NCBI RefSeq assembly: GCF_000346465.2
Contig: NC_034009.1
Coordinates: 47,051,657-47,115,656 of the forward strand
From: Prunus persica
Lineage: Eukaryota > Streptophyta > Magnoliopsida > Rosales > Rosaceae
Direction of reading: 5' to 3'
Length of the DNA: 64,000 nt
Below are positions 10,269 to 21,842 of this stretch, piece after piece. Both the position numbers and the translations under genes were made by a program. Positions within the stretch are counted from its first letter, which is position 1, and each line of letters starts with the position of its first letter. A model generated the notes under the pieces. The model was not told where the DNA came from, made no database searches, and saw only the letters and a list, made by a program, of their open reading frames with translations.

Positions 10269-13250
10269 ACTTGGGGATTATTTTCTGTCTTGTGAGTTTT
10301 GCTACCATAATTGGAATTATTTTCTGTTCAGTTTCTCTTCCTGTTGGTTTGAATGGTCTGATTGTGAATTTGCTACAATGTTATGAATGCGGGGTCGAAA
10401 CTTGGCTCATTTACTTGATAGTATTTTCTAATTTTCATGCCATATCGTTAAGGAGCACCATTTTGACTCAGTTATTGTGGATTTCATATCAGTCAATATT
10501 AAAGATCTGGGAATGGGCTTGCAGTTGCATTATAATCTGTTGTTTTTCTGTGTCACTACTGGTTGGTGTAATTTGAGGAAAGTGTTTGATCCGAATCTGT
10601 TTTTCTTCTTGTTTTGCATGAGGGTAGTTTAATTAAGTGGTTGGGTTCTACTTTTTACTCTAGAATCATTAGATTAGCACGTTGGCCAGCTGTAATCGGT
10701 TATTGTTTTCACTTATAACTGTTACAAATTGTCTTACTTTTATGCCTTTTGGTTTCTGCTTATACAGATGGCTGGAACTTTTGGTTTTGGCCATGACTGG
10801 CTGGGTGAAGGAGCTTTTGAGGAATTATTGTAACAAAAATTTCAGAAACTGAGGTCTCTTGTGGCTTTTGGATTATTATTATCTCTGCATATTATGAGAT
10901 TCGATAGATTGTTCTTTAAAGAAATATCCATTATTGAATAAATTCTCTGTAGATATGCCATCATTATGCAAAATCTGACTGAGAGGCTTAGGCCCCTTGT
11001 GGGTTTGAAAGGCTAGGATTATTGTGTTATTTGGAAATTGAGTGAAGACCAAAGGTTAAGAGGAACCTTTTAATTAACAGTTACTAATTCATGTTTCTTT
11101 TTGTGACTAATTTTTATTTTATTTTATTATTTTTTAGGTTTATTGAGTTGATGGATTGTTGTTTTTCTGGGGCTGATGAGAACACTCAGACTAATGGAGG
11201 AAATGAACTTATTTTTCCAGTTTATCCAGTCCTTCCATGCAGAGATACAATGCAGCGCTCAAGAACAAATTCCTGTGATCTTCTTGCCCAGCTTCCTTCT
11301 TCTCTGTCCTTAGACTATGGGTACCTATATATCCTTTTCATTTTCGCATTTTTGTTTACTCATTCAATCATAATTACCAGCTACCATACATATCTTGACA
11401 AAAGAAATTAATTAGTGTTTTTATATCATTAACCATGGGTGCTCATGAGCAGGATTTATGCACATCCATTAATATCAAACCAGCCCATTTGGTTGAACTC
11501 CTCTTCTAACAGAGATTCAAGTGCCATGGCAGTGAGCTCAAGTTCCCATTTTTCCTAGCTAGTTCCAAAAGAAAGTCCTTTTCTGAACATATAATTACTT
11601 ACATTTTGCTGGAAAGAGGTGGGACCAGAGTTTTGGTTCCAAGTGCAGAGGGTTGATTGAGCTGTTTGTCTACAAAGATGTATGATATTTTATGATGCTT
11701 CACTCAAACCTTGCTTTAATTTCTTATGTTAGATTTGAAATTTTATTTTGGTCACATCTCTCACAAATAGTTTTTTTTTCTTTTCTTTTTTTTTGGTAAC
11801 TGTCAAATTCACAGGTCTCTGGTGACCAACAATTGATTGATTATATCACAGCCCAATGCAACATTTCACTGGAGCAAGACACCCTGCTTGGTGTTGGCTG
11901 CAATACAAGCTTCCCTGTCAACATAAATGACATGAGCACTGAAATACAACCACAGCCCTTTCCAGGCAATGAGAATGAAGGAAATGATCATCTGAACAGT
12001 AATCATTTCCAGCAGTCGCCTGTTGTTTCCCCAGTGGATCATGATTCCAATGTGCCATACGACATATCAGTTGATCGAATCCTTCTCTGCCGCACTTCTC
12101 CAATGAATGTCCTGCAAAATGTCACTTACAACTCAGAGAACAGCATGAAGAATGTCCTTGTTTTTGTGAGAATTGATAATGCCCTTGTATTTGATAGAGG
12201 TCATGTGTTGATCGCTGAACAAGAATGATCGTCAAAAATTTCGTCTTTTCTATATGGTTTTGAATGTATAGTTGATGTCTTGTATGATTCTTAATTGTAA
12301 ATAAAGGATGGGATTCATTGCTTAGTACCAACAATTGCTGTCAATAATGAAGCAAAAACATGCAGAACATGGTATTTTTTAATATTGTTTATTTATAGAT
12401 TATAAGAAGCTTTAAAAAAATGTTCTCACTTGTCAATGGCCTCAAGGAAATTTTGCTTTCTGATCTGGAAATAGATCTTCGTCGCATAGCGATTGTTATT
12501 TCTATTTCATATTGACATACTGGGGACATCAAATCAGGTTGAGAGGAAAAATGTGAGGGTCATTTTTTGAAGAATTAAACTTAGTTTACCTAGACTGCAA
12601 AATGGTTCCTTTTCATTGCTCATAAGTCTCACTCCAGCTCTTGAGTTAACTGCATCTAGAATATTGGTTTTGATCATTATTTCATCCCTTTCAATTTGCT
12701 TCTCTGTTTTTCCCACCCAGCAGCACCCCACACAAAAATCTGCAGGCCCAAAATGAAGTCATTAAATAACAGAAGTCACATTAGAGTAGAAGCCATGTCT
12801 GAAAGTAATTGTAGTTTCCAATATGCATCAGCACCAGAAGAAACTAGTACATTCAGAGAGTTCGAGAAGGCAAGGCTAGTGACTCTTTTGAGTATGGGAT
12901 TAATTCAACCTTAGTAGCATCTCCAGGTTCACCTAAAACAAACATAACACTTAATAGTGAGTTTGACGGGATACTGTTGGACTACTCACGGCAACGTGCC
13001 ACGCCTGAAACCTTGGAAATTGGCAAAGGTGGGGTTGCCCTATTCGTAACTAGTGTCTTGTGGGGGGAAGGGATCGGGTGGTGAATATAGTGTTTTCTAA
13101 TTAATGTTGTCTATGCCACAATGCAGGCTGCATCCCTCAAAGAAAAGATTAACCGAATGTTTGGTGGAGAGCATGTACGTTTCAAGTTTATCTTCCTTTT
13201 GGTCGAGTATTATGTGGATAGAACTACCAGTAGAACAACAGCTAGTTGGT
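10269..13250 (+). pseudogene. Duplicated unit B: unidentified multi-exon gene fragment plus G6P isomerase pieces
   Basis: This is the longer form of unit A. Exon-like pieces are about 10,175-10,410 (hydrophobic; LGIIFCLVSFATIIGII), a piece near 10,770-10,850 (MAGTFGFGHDWLGEGAFEEL), 11,139-11,320 (MDCCFSGADENTQTNGG ... SCDLLAQLPSSLSLDY), 11,453-11,533 (IYAHPLISNQPIWLNSSSN) and 11,815-12,228 (DQQLIDYITA ... IDNALVFDRGH). Plausible introns (ATTTTTTAG, CACAG acceptors) lie between the last ones. The G6P isomerase pieces sit at 12,955-13,020 and 13,126-13,173. I cannot identify the main gene. Stops in the first two pieces argue for a pseudogene, but the 3' exons remain open. Confidence 0.5.
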
Positions 13251-13254
13251 GTCT

Positions 13255-13600
13255 CCTATTTTAAAAAAAAAATATTGTAGCCGGCCGGCTATACTATTTA
13301 TAAAAAAATAATTATAAAAACACGACTCCAGTTAAGAGTATAGCCGTGCGGCTATACTCTTTTATTATTAAAAAAATCCTAGTACCTGGAGCCTAGCGCC
13401 GCTTCGACACGTGTCCAAGATCGTATTGTTTATATATATTATTTAAGCAGTATAGCCGCTCGTCCATACTGAAATATATTATTTCAATAGATAGCCTTTC
13501 AAGAGTATAGCCGCGCGCCTAAACTATTTATAAAATAAAATAAAAAGGACCCGCCTAGCCCCGCCTAGGCGCCCATTTTTGGAAAACTTGAATGGCGGTT
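13255..13600. repeat. TATAGCCG palindrome array 3 (about four copies, decayed)
   Basis: Copies near 13,274, 13,335, 13,448 and 13,503 retain most of both arms. One spacer has GACACGTGTCC. The array starts directly at the truncated end of unit B and ends with CCCGCCTAGGCGCCCATTTTTGG, as array 2 does. Confidence 0.9.
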
Positions 13601-13654
13601 TTTTTAAAAAAAATTTCTTTTTTCCTGGCGCGTACCTCTGCAAATACATCATTC

Positions 13655-14354
13655 ATTTGTGGAAACTGGAAATCCAGATGCATTCAAACAGTATCTGTCG
13701 GAGTTTGATAACACCATTCATTTGTGGGCGACACCCAATTAGCGTCTTCTGCGTGTAAGTTCCTTAAGTATTGCCTCAAGTGTCTGAAAGGGAAGAATTT
13801 TAAATATTTTTCCTTAAATTTGGCAAAGAAATTTCTATATATTATAACTGATTATGTGAGAATATGACACCCTAGGATGAAACAGGGTAAAGGCCTGAAA
13901 AGCATTACACTACTGTGTCTGGATAATGAAGACAAATTTCAGGCATTTGCTAACAAACATGCGGGGGATGCAGTTATCAAAAGGAGCAGAAAATGTAATG
14001 AAAGGAACCTATCCTTGTTTTTTCTATTTCATATTGACAGGAAAAATCAGGAAAAATGAGAGGGAGAAGAAATTTTTTGAAGAATTAAACTTAGTTGACC
14101 TAGACTGCAAAATTGTTTTTTTTTTTTCATTGCTCATAACTTCGACACCAGTTCTTCAGTTAACTGCATCTAGAATATTGGTTTTGATCATTATTTCATC
14201 CCTTTCAATCATATTTCAATGCATTCAGATGCTGAAGAACTGTTCAACGAGCATAAAGACCAATTTTCTCCGATATGAGCAGCCGAGTCAGTGCAAAACC
14301 ATGAGGGACAGCATCATAAGTTATGCATTTGCGGCAGCAAAGGTAGATGCTTGA
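13655..14354 (+). pseudogene. MEMO1-family protein pseudogene, C-terminal exons (copy 2)
   Basis: Exon piece 13,660-13,765 reads ETGNPDAFKQYLSEFDNTI, then shifts by one frame to CGRHPISVF. After an intron, 14,229-14,354 reads MLKNCSTSIKTNFLRYEQ, then SQCKTMRDS and AFAAAKVDA, ending in TGA. This is the C-terminus of plant MEMO1-like proteins. The frameshift shows decay, while the last exon is intact. Part of its intron (about 14,020-14,210) also occurs at 9210-9410 and 12,515-12,700 inside units A and B, showing that those units captured MEMO1 intron sequence. Confidence 0.75.
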
Positions 14355-14359
14355 AGATG

Positions 14360-15075
14360 TATTCTCCTTTGAGACATCCAGCAATTTAATTCTCATCAAA
14401 TTGACTGTAATGTTTTTTTTTTTTTGGGTCGGAAAATACTTCATTAAAAGGCGCGACCCGCCAGCAAAACAACAAGACATAAATATGCATTTCATGAACC
14501 CTCATAGGGTTCCCTTGCTTGTAGATTAACATTAATAATGGATGCCCTCTGATTTTTTATTAGTTGCATATTAGATCATGTGTTGTGTTATCCTTAATTT
14601 CTCTTAGAGATTCAATCCCACTCGAGCCTAAACTTATAACTAGTGATCCCGATCAATCGTCTCCACTCTTTTCTTCTGTCTTCTATAATTTTTGGCTTGG
14701 CCAGAATGAAATTATGAAAGAGAGATTGGTGAGTTTTGTCTCAAAAAATTTCAAAGAAACTTCTGAATTTATTTTGTTGAGGATTTAGATTTTGGATTTT
14801 AGATTTATAAAATTTGTTACCGCAAATGCCTAAACTACATAGCATACATTATCTAGAGATGAGTTATTATAATGTTTAGGCATATATATATATATATTAT
14901 CTAGAGATCACATGCCAAGGACGATGCCCTCGGATTCCACAGGCTCGCAGCTGTCCTCCAACTTGCTGTCAAGTCAAACCAACGGCAAAGATACCCCATT
15001 TATCTTCATCTTCCAGAGGCTCAAGGACATGGAGCTCGTCATTAGAGAGCCCCACAGCAAACTGGGTTGCTTTAT
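14360..15075. other. Intergenic, with a GC-richer unidentified stretch
   Basis: 14,416-14,520 has a poly-T start followed by GGGTCGGAAAATACTTC, which on the minus strand would be the A-tailed end of a retroposed sequence. 14,915-15,075 is clearly richer in G and C than its surroundings and is open in one plus frame, like a captured exon, but I do not recognise it. It abuts palindrome array 4. Confidence 0.4.
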
Positions 15076-15440
15076 GTAAAGCGTATAGCCGCGCGGCTAT
15101 AATATTTTCATTATTAAAAAATCCGAGTATAGCCGCACGGCTATACTATTTTTTAAAAAGCGGACCCGCCTTGCGCTAGCACCCATGTCACCAGGTGTGG
15201 CTATACTGTTTTTAAATAATAAAAATCGTGGTATAGCTGCCCAGCTATACTCTTTTTATTTTTTTTAAAAACGCTAAGTATAGCCGCACGACGATACTAT
15301 TTATAATTTAAAAAAAGACCACTGCTGGCGCCCAGCGCCCGCTTTGTCACGTGTCCAAAATAGTATAGCCGCGCGGCTATACTTGTTTAAAAATTAATAT
15401 AATAGGAGTATAGCCGCATGGCGATACTATTTATTAAATA
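15076..15440. repeat. TATAGCCG palindrome array 4 (six or seven copies)
   Basis: Copies lie near 15,080, 15,126, 15,231, 15,278, 15,361 and 15,407, with a half copy near 15,195. The 15,231 copy reads GTATAGCTG-CC-CAGCTATAC: both arms changed in a complementary way, so pairing is preserved. A spacer has GTCACGTGTCC. The array is followed by a 130-bp segment (CATTAGTTTATACTTTATAG ...) that also follows array 5 and recurs at 29,170-29,330. Confidence 0.93.
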
Positions 15441-15642
15441 AAAAAGAAAAGAAAATTACCCTTCAAGTTGCATTAGTTTATACTTTATAGATATTAATTT
15501 GCTAGTTTCGACATCTCCAAATCAAATATTGAAGAGAGAAATTTCACAATAAATCAATTTGAGAGTTCAATTTTTCCTTCTTTTTTTGTGGGAATGTTTG
15601 CCTTTAGCTTACCTTGTTCTCTCGAGTGCTACCTAGTATTCT

Positions 15643-15980
15643 GTGTTCTATTTTATCTGCTGCCATGCTCATAGGGTTTCTGTGTTCTGCCTTACCTATT
15701 GCCGTGCTCACAGGGTTTCTGTGTTCTGCCTTACCTACTGCCGTGCTCACAGGGTTTTTGTATTCTGCCTTATCTACTGTCGTGCTCACAAGGCTTTTGT
15801 GTTCTGCCTTATCTACTACCATGCTCACAGGGTTTCTGTGTTCTGCCTTATCTACTGCCGTGCTCACAGGGCTTCTGTGTTCTGCCTTATCTATTGCCGT
15901 ACTCACAGAGTTTCTGTGTTCTGCCTTACCTATTGCCGTGCTCACAAGGTTTCTGTGTTCTGTTGTATGCCCTTTTTTTA
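15643..15980. repeat. 39-bp minisatellite, about eight units, multi-frame open
   Basis: A 39-bp unit (GCCGTGCTCACAGGGTTTCT then GTGTTCTGCCTTACCTATT) is repeated about eight times with point variation. Because 39 is a multiple of three, every stop-free frame stays stop-free: all three plus frames and one minus frame are open across it. The minus frame (15,604-16,056) gives a 13-residue repeat AEHRNPVSTAVDK with a basic N-terminus. It lies just upstream of a copia LTR and may be part of that element's non-coding or degenerate region. No promoter or homology supports a protein. Confidence 0.9.
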
Positions 15981-16149
15981 GGGTTTGATCCTTTTTTAAG
16001 GGTTTGCTCTTGTGTTTCCGTTGCGAACTTTGTTTTAGTTTGTTAATTGTTTTCACTCATGGTTGACTAAAAGACCTTTTCTACAATTGGTACTTTTCAA
16101 GTATGGTGTTCTGTGACTCGCTTGTCAAGTTGGGCCTGTGAAATATTTT

Positions 16150-16412
16150 TGCCCAACTTGAGGGGGAATGTTGGCGAGTCCTTACTTAGTTAGGATTTTG
16201 GTTCCTTATTTCATTAGAATTTTGGTTACTTACCAATTATTATTTAGTCCTATTGTAATAGAGATTTACTTCTTATTGTAATTTAGATATATTTCCTATT
16301 TTATTTAGGATTAAGACATCTTTGTACTTGTATAAATACCTCCATATTGGAGAAGAATAATAATATGAGCGTATCTTAGCATAACTGAATATTTACCCTA
16401 CTTTGTTTGACA
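16150..16412 (+). mobile_element. Copia-type polypurine tract and LTR
   Basis: GCCCAACTTGAGGGGGAA is a typical copia polypurine tract and is followed at 16,169 by TGTTGGCGAG, an LTR start. A TATAAATACC promoter-like box lies at 16,331. The LTR seems to end around 16,412 (TTTGACA), giving about 244 bp. No second LTR or pol gene is seen, so this is a 3' remnant. Confidence 0.7.
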
Positions 16413-16659
16413 AGGTCTGGCACTAGCAAGACAAGGCAGGGCAAACAATTGTGGCAGCAGCAACAACAGAAATAAATACTTCCATTATTGCATAGACAAC
16501 TTCTCTTCACTCCTCCTCTCCTCCTCTCCCCCTAAAGAGAAGGGATAGTCGGAACCATAAGAAAAGTGGCACTTAAGAAACAGAACGCTCAGATGTAGAA
16601 GAATCAGCCATGGCAGATAGGTAGCTGAATTGCAGCGGAATAGATGAGCAATGGTGTCA

Positions 16660-19055
16660 TCATATTCCTCATCAGAAGTGATGAGATGTGTACACATTGG
16701 GCTTCTTTGTGTACAAGACAATGCTGCAGATAGGCCAACCATGCTAGATGTAGTTTTCATGCTAAGTAGCAACACAGATCGTTGACAACCTAATCAGCCA
16801 ATATTTACCTTCCAAAACCCAGTCTCTGATTCCCAACCAGAGTCTGAAATTATTTTCTCAGCAAATGAAGCTACCATAACAATGATCAAAGGACGATAAG
16901 AAATATCAAATTTTTGCATTACAAATGTAATGACCTTTGTCCAAAAATAAAATGTAATTACCTTTGGTTATTCTGAAGTGTTCCTTCTCTGTCAAGAAAC
17001 TGATTTTCAATTCAATATTTAAGTTGGGTTGGGTTCTAATTGAAGGTCAATCTAATTGGATTTGAAATTTTGAAAAACCAATTCATATTGATATGGAATC
17101 AGATTGAGTTATAATATTCAATGGTTACAAACAACCAGGTGTTTAAATTAGTGCATTTCGTATTTCACAAGTCAATTTGCAAATCTTGGAACTTCAAAAA
17201 TTCACAAACTAAAGCATCTTAAACACCAAGAAACACTAAAATTCACAACACAATTAGAGAAAGCAAGAGAGCAAGCTTTTCTCAATTATAAAATAGAATT
17301 AGTTAATTCAATATGAAGATCAACTACAAACATTAATAACTCAACAACCCAAGAATGTTATCGCATCTCCAAAGGACTGAAGCCTTGATCTATAGCGAGG
17401 AAGCACGTTGAAAAAAACAAAAACAAAAACAACAAAAAACCTCAAGCAGGTTAACTTTAAGGTTAACATTCTGGAAAATAAAACATAAAACATAAAATTG
17501 ATGATGTGTTATATATTAAGTGGTTAGACTATTTGAGTGGCTGAGATTTCCTAAATGTAGAGGCTCGGGATCCACTGGTGGAGTAGATCTTTTTATTCGC
17601 CTAGCACACACGGAATTAGGTAAGTGATAAACTCTATTGCTTACACAACTCCAATCAGCAGTATTTTTCCTTTTCTGTCTCATACTTCTTGTAATAAAAA
17701 TTCATTGTTTCGGCTGCCATAGTGTTCAGCTTGCAGAGACCGCGATCTAACCAAAAGAGTAAGAGAATGAGGTCATCAAAGGATAGAAGAGTTCAAGAAT
17801 GAGATGCTGTCATTGTTAGTTTCAAGATAGAAGAGTTCAAGAAGAGTTCAAGATAATGGTCATCAAAGGACCGATACATTGTTACCTAGTGATGGCCAAT
17901 TTTTTCAGTGTGAAGTGCAAGGGATTGGGTTGTATTAATGACATTACTGTTATATTTTGAATTCCAAATTCCAAGGCCAGGAGGAGCAGTGCTTGATTTG
18001 GGTCGACTCTTCAAGATTATTCAGGGTGTTGCTAGAGGGCTTCTTTATCTCCACCATGATTCCTGTTTGAAGGTAATACGTAGAGATTTGAAGGTCAGTA
18101 ACATTCTCTTGGATGAGAACATGAACCCAAAACTTCCAGATTTTGGATTGGCACGTATCGTTTAAGGCACACAGAGTCTAGCAAATACTCACAAAGTTGT
18201 AGGAACAATGTAAGCATCATCTCTTTCTTTTCCAATTCTCGGAAATCTTCTTTAAAAGTGAAATCCTTGAACACAGTGTCACTCATATCTAAATAAATGG
18301 CCTAGGCGGGGTTGGAGGGGGATAGCGCCTAGAAGAAAGAAAAGGACATTTTGGAACTCCAAGGTCTGGGATGAGATGACGATGGTGCTATGAGGCGAGA
18401 CAGAGAGAGACGACGATTGAAGAGGAAGAGAGGTTGCGTGTCATGTTTAGGGTTTAGAAAAGGGCCTGGGCGAGAGAGAAGGGCCTGGGCTTAAGAAAAT
18501 ACAACATTAAATGGATTTTGCATAATGAAATCACTAAAGTAACCACTAATAAGTAACAAATAACAAATAAATATAAATAATTTATCACTAAATATTTTTC
18601 TTGCACTCACATAGGCTCCGATTACTCCTCTAGGCGCTAGGCCCTTGCGTGCCGCCCCCTTATTGCATAGTGATTTTTCGAACATTGGGATTAACATGTT
18701 GGTAAATCAAGGTGTACCAGCACTTCAATTTACAACCCTGCAATTTTAACTAATTCCAATTCCCTTATGTTTATGTTCATAATTAACTAAAAATTAGTTA
18801 CATTGTATGGCATTTAGATTTAACTTTTTTGGTATAATTTTTCTTAAGACTATAAACAAAGAAGCAATTTCGTCAATTCTCAATTGATTGTGCAGTGGCT
18901 ATATGTCTCCAGAATATGCCATAGGCGGGATATTTTCTGAAAAATCCGATGGCTACAGCTTCGAGGTCTTGCAATTGGAGATTATTAGTGCCAAAAAGAA
19001 TACCAGCTTCTATTGCAATGACCAACATATAGGCTTCCTAACTTATGTAAGCTCA
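16660..19055 (+). pseudogene. S-receptor-like kinase pseudogene, copy 2 (scrambled)
   Basis: The C-terminal piece comes first (16,661-16,790: [19 protein letters not shown]), followed by DNA duplicated from 6.2-7.0 kb. Then come 17,960-18,210 with [13 protein letters not shown], the catalytic loop altered to [14 protein letters not shown], an intact DFGLARIV and a stop. Last is 18,892-19,045 with [19 protein letters not shown] repeat element of about 400 bp (18,300-18,690) separates the last two. The His-to-Arg change in HRD, the stops and the broken order show a dead kinase. Confidence 0.8.
18295..18690. repeat. Repeat element with CTAGGCG-rich ends (copy 1)
   Basis: The block begins ATGGCCTAGGCGGGG and ends CTCCTCTAGGCGCTAGGCCC and GATTTTTCGAACATTGGG. 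A second copy at 21,462-22,860 has the same ends and core, but with three Helitrons added. The short complementary CTAGGCG ends suggest a non-autonomous element. The class is unknown. Confidence 0.55.
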
Positions 19056-19059
19056 CACT

Positions 19060-19400
19060 CTGGGAAAGTGAAAACTCAAAAAGGTACAATAGAGACTCAG
19101 ATATTGGCCTAATAGTAATAAATAATGTTCTAAACTATCGATAAACAAAAATCGAGGCAAGACCATTTAAAAAATTTATGAAACAAGTACAGCCGAGCGG
19201 CTATACTATTTATTTTTTATAAAAAAAAAAGAGGAAAAAAAAAAGTGACCCCATTAAAGCCGGTCGGCAATACTGTTTTTTTAAATCCCGAGTATTGCGG
19301 CACGGCTGTACTATTTGTTAGGAAAAAAAAAAAAAGAACGCCTAGCCCCAAAAAGGGTATAGTCGCCGGGCTATTCTAGTTTTTTATAATAAAAAAACCA
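19060..19400. repeat. TATAGCCG palindrome array 5 with leader (decayed)
   Basis: A leader of about 130 bp (AAAGTGAAAACTCAAAAAGG ... AACTATCGATAAACAAAAATC) precedes about four decayed palindromes near 19,188, 19,258, 19,294 and 19,358. The same leader precedes arrays 6 and 7. The array sits immediately after kinase pseudogene copy 2. Confidence 0.85.
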
Positions 19401-19654
19401 TAGCATTTATTTCAAAAAAAATTATATATAAATATAAATAAAAAAAGACACTTCTATTTGCATTAGTTTATACTTTATAGATAATTTGCTATTTTCGATA
19501 TATATACTTTATAGGTTTAAATTTTTTTAATATATATTATCTTTATTCAATAGTATGTGAAAATTGTGTATATAATACGTGAATTTTATGTGTATTATTG
19601 AAAATTTTGTAAAAAATCAAGTGTTTTAAACATGAAAATGCTAAATTGTTTATA

Positions 19655-20100
19655 CGGTTAATAATTCTGGAAAAGTAAAAACTGAAAAGGGTACAATAGA
19701 GACTCATGTAAAGGCCTAATAGTAATGGATAATACTCTAAACTATCAATAAAAAAAATAGGGGAAATTTTTTAATAGTATCCATGTAAAGAGTATAGCCG
19801 CGCAACTATACTATTTATAAAAAAATAATTAAAATTAAAAAGGACCCCAGTATAGCCGGTCGGCTATACTCGTTTTAATAATAAACAAATCCCGAGTACA
19901 GCCGCGCGGCTATACTATTTTTAGTAGAAGACTTAAAATCCGGCTCAAAACTAAGCACCACAAGATGCTAGAAGAAAAGACCATGAGATTTTAGAGGGGG
20001 ATAACATATTAATGATAAAATAGGATGCTTATTTATATTTGAAGTATCAGTGTGACCTCAAACGACATTGTTTTAGACTATTAGTTAACAATATCTTCAC
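19655..20100. repeat. TATAGCCG palindrome array 6 with leader and trailer
   Basis: The leader (19,655-19,790) is followed by three palindromes (19,792, 19,848, 19,895) and a trailer (19,921-20,092: CTCAAAACTAAGCACCACAA ... CGACATTGTTTTA). The unit matches 29,455-30,125 (array 7) as part of the duplicated BASS1 downstream region. The trailer also occurs without an array at 29,020-29,172. Confidence 0.88.
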
Positions 20101-20164
20101 ATAAAAAATAAAACAAAGAATCTAAACTTCATAAGTATGCCAGGAAACTTGGAAAAGGCTTTTA

Positions 20165-21330
20165 CTGTCACTTAACATCAACTGTAGGAGACTTAATGGA
20201 GCCAAAAGGATACATATCTCCAAGGACACCCAGACTGCTGCTGCCCATTTGTATTCATACTCACAGCAGATATTGCCGGGTTAGGGAAAACTTTGAAAGG
20301 GTGCCAAAGTTGCCACTTAACCTCAACTGTAGGAGTCTCCTTGGAGTCAGAAGGATCTACATATCTCCAAAAGAATGCCAGACTGCTTCCCATTATATTC
20401 ATAATCACAGTAGACAATGTTGCGTGTAATGCAACCATCGGCGAGGTGAAATGAGAAGTGGCCAAAACCACACCCAAAGAAGAATTTTGCATACCAACCT
20501 GCGAGTGTCAAACATGTAAATGAAGGATTAGTGTTGCATGCCCACCAAAATTTATGAAAGTTTTGACATTTTCAATCTGAGTGTAAAACAATGAAGATCT
20601 TCTATGGACTTACAATAAAGTTTAAGAAGAGAATTTTTATATCTTTATTACCAATTTGACCAAAACCGAAACAAAACTGGAACACAAGGATTCACAGAAA
20701 GCACAGAAAGCCAGATCATGTCTTAAGGTTTACATTCTATTTGATTAATACCTCAATTGATATTGCTCGTCTTTGTGCTTCTCTAAACCCGCAAACAGCT
20801 GCTGATATATACCTGCAAATTAAGACTCTCCTTGATATAAAAAAATTAAATTTAAAATAAAAAATAAAAAATAACTCCTCAAGTTGCACATTTGCACCGC
20901 AAAAACTCCAAAACAAACTAAACAAACAGGCACAGCAGCACAACCTTAAAGAATATTTGTATGAGTGCAAACTCTGCCAACAATCCTCGTATACAAAACT
21001 AGCTTCTATCTTCATTGTGGTTCAAACAACACTAGTACTAGATCCACAACTAATTTCAAGTCTATATTAAAAAGAAATACAAAATTTCTTTTGGTAAGAT
21101 TGCATTTCCAGTTTAGAATCACTTTTGTATTAAAAATAAAAACTAGAGAAGTTTGTTCAGAACATAAAGGTATTGTTCAAAGATTAACGTCTTTTTCTAC
21201 TAATGGTGATTAACCAGTAAGGGAGTGACCACAAAGAAGCACAGAACTTTGAAAAGTTTTCATTCAGCAAAACAGGAAGGGGGAAGGCAAGGACTGATAA
21301 ATATAATAAATAAGAAAACCCTAATGATGC
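20165..21330 (-). pseudogene. BASS1 partial duplicate (last two exons)
   Basis: This is a truncated copy of the BASS1 gene at 30.4-34.7 kb. It keeps the last exon (about 20,360-20,508; [20 protein letters not shown] then [20 protein letters not shown]), the preceding exon (about 20,753-20,816; [20 protein letters not shown]) and a piece of a distant intron (21,010-21,325, equal to 32,110-32,415). About 1.1 kb between them is deleted. The normal TGA has changed to TGG, so the frame reads into the downstream decayed exon copy. Five upstream exons are missing. Confidence 0.9.
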
Positions 21331-21574
21331 AGAATGCACGTGATACGTTTGTTAAATCCTTTAAATCCTAACGAATGCAGAAAACCCCAATTCTAGGAAA
21401 TCTTCTTTAAACGTTAAATCTTTGAACACACTGTCACTCATATTGTTAATATTACTGAATAAATGGCCTAGGCGGGCGCCAGGCGGGTCTAGGCGGTCTA
21501 GGCGGGCACTGGCGCCTAGAAGAAAAAAAGGGCCATTTTGGAACTCCAAGGACTGGGACGAGATGAGGATGGTG

Positions 21575-21582
21575 CTATGAGG

Positions 21583-21620
<38 letters not shown>
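21575..21620. repeat. (GA)n microsatellite
   Basis: About 21 GA units. The homologous place in copy 1 (18,400-18,412) has only a few, so the run expanded after duplication. Confidence 0.95.
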
Positions 21621-21621
<1 letters not shown>

Positions 21622-21842
21622 GATTGAAGAGGAAGAGATATTGCGAGTTATGTTTAGGGTTTAGAAAAGGGCATGGGTGAAAGAGAAGGGCCTGGGCTTC
21701 AGAAAATACAACATTAAATGAATTTTGCATTATGAAATTACTAAAGTAACCACTAATAAGTAACAAATAACAAATAAATATTTTAATATTTTAAATCAAA
21801 AATATATTATACTATTTGTTTAATATATAATCTATATATATA

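Noticed and set aside
15604..16056. A 150-residue repeat protein gene on the minus strand
   Set aside because: Openness is explained by the 39-bp repeat unit, other frames are equally open, and no promoter or homology is seen. It is kept as a finding only.
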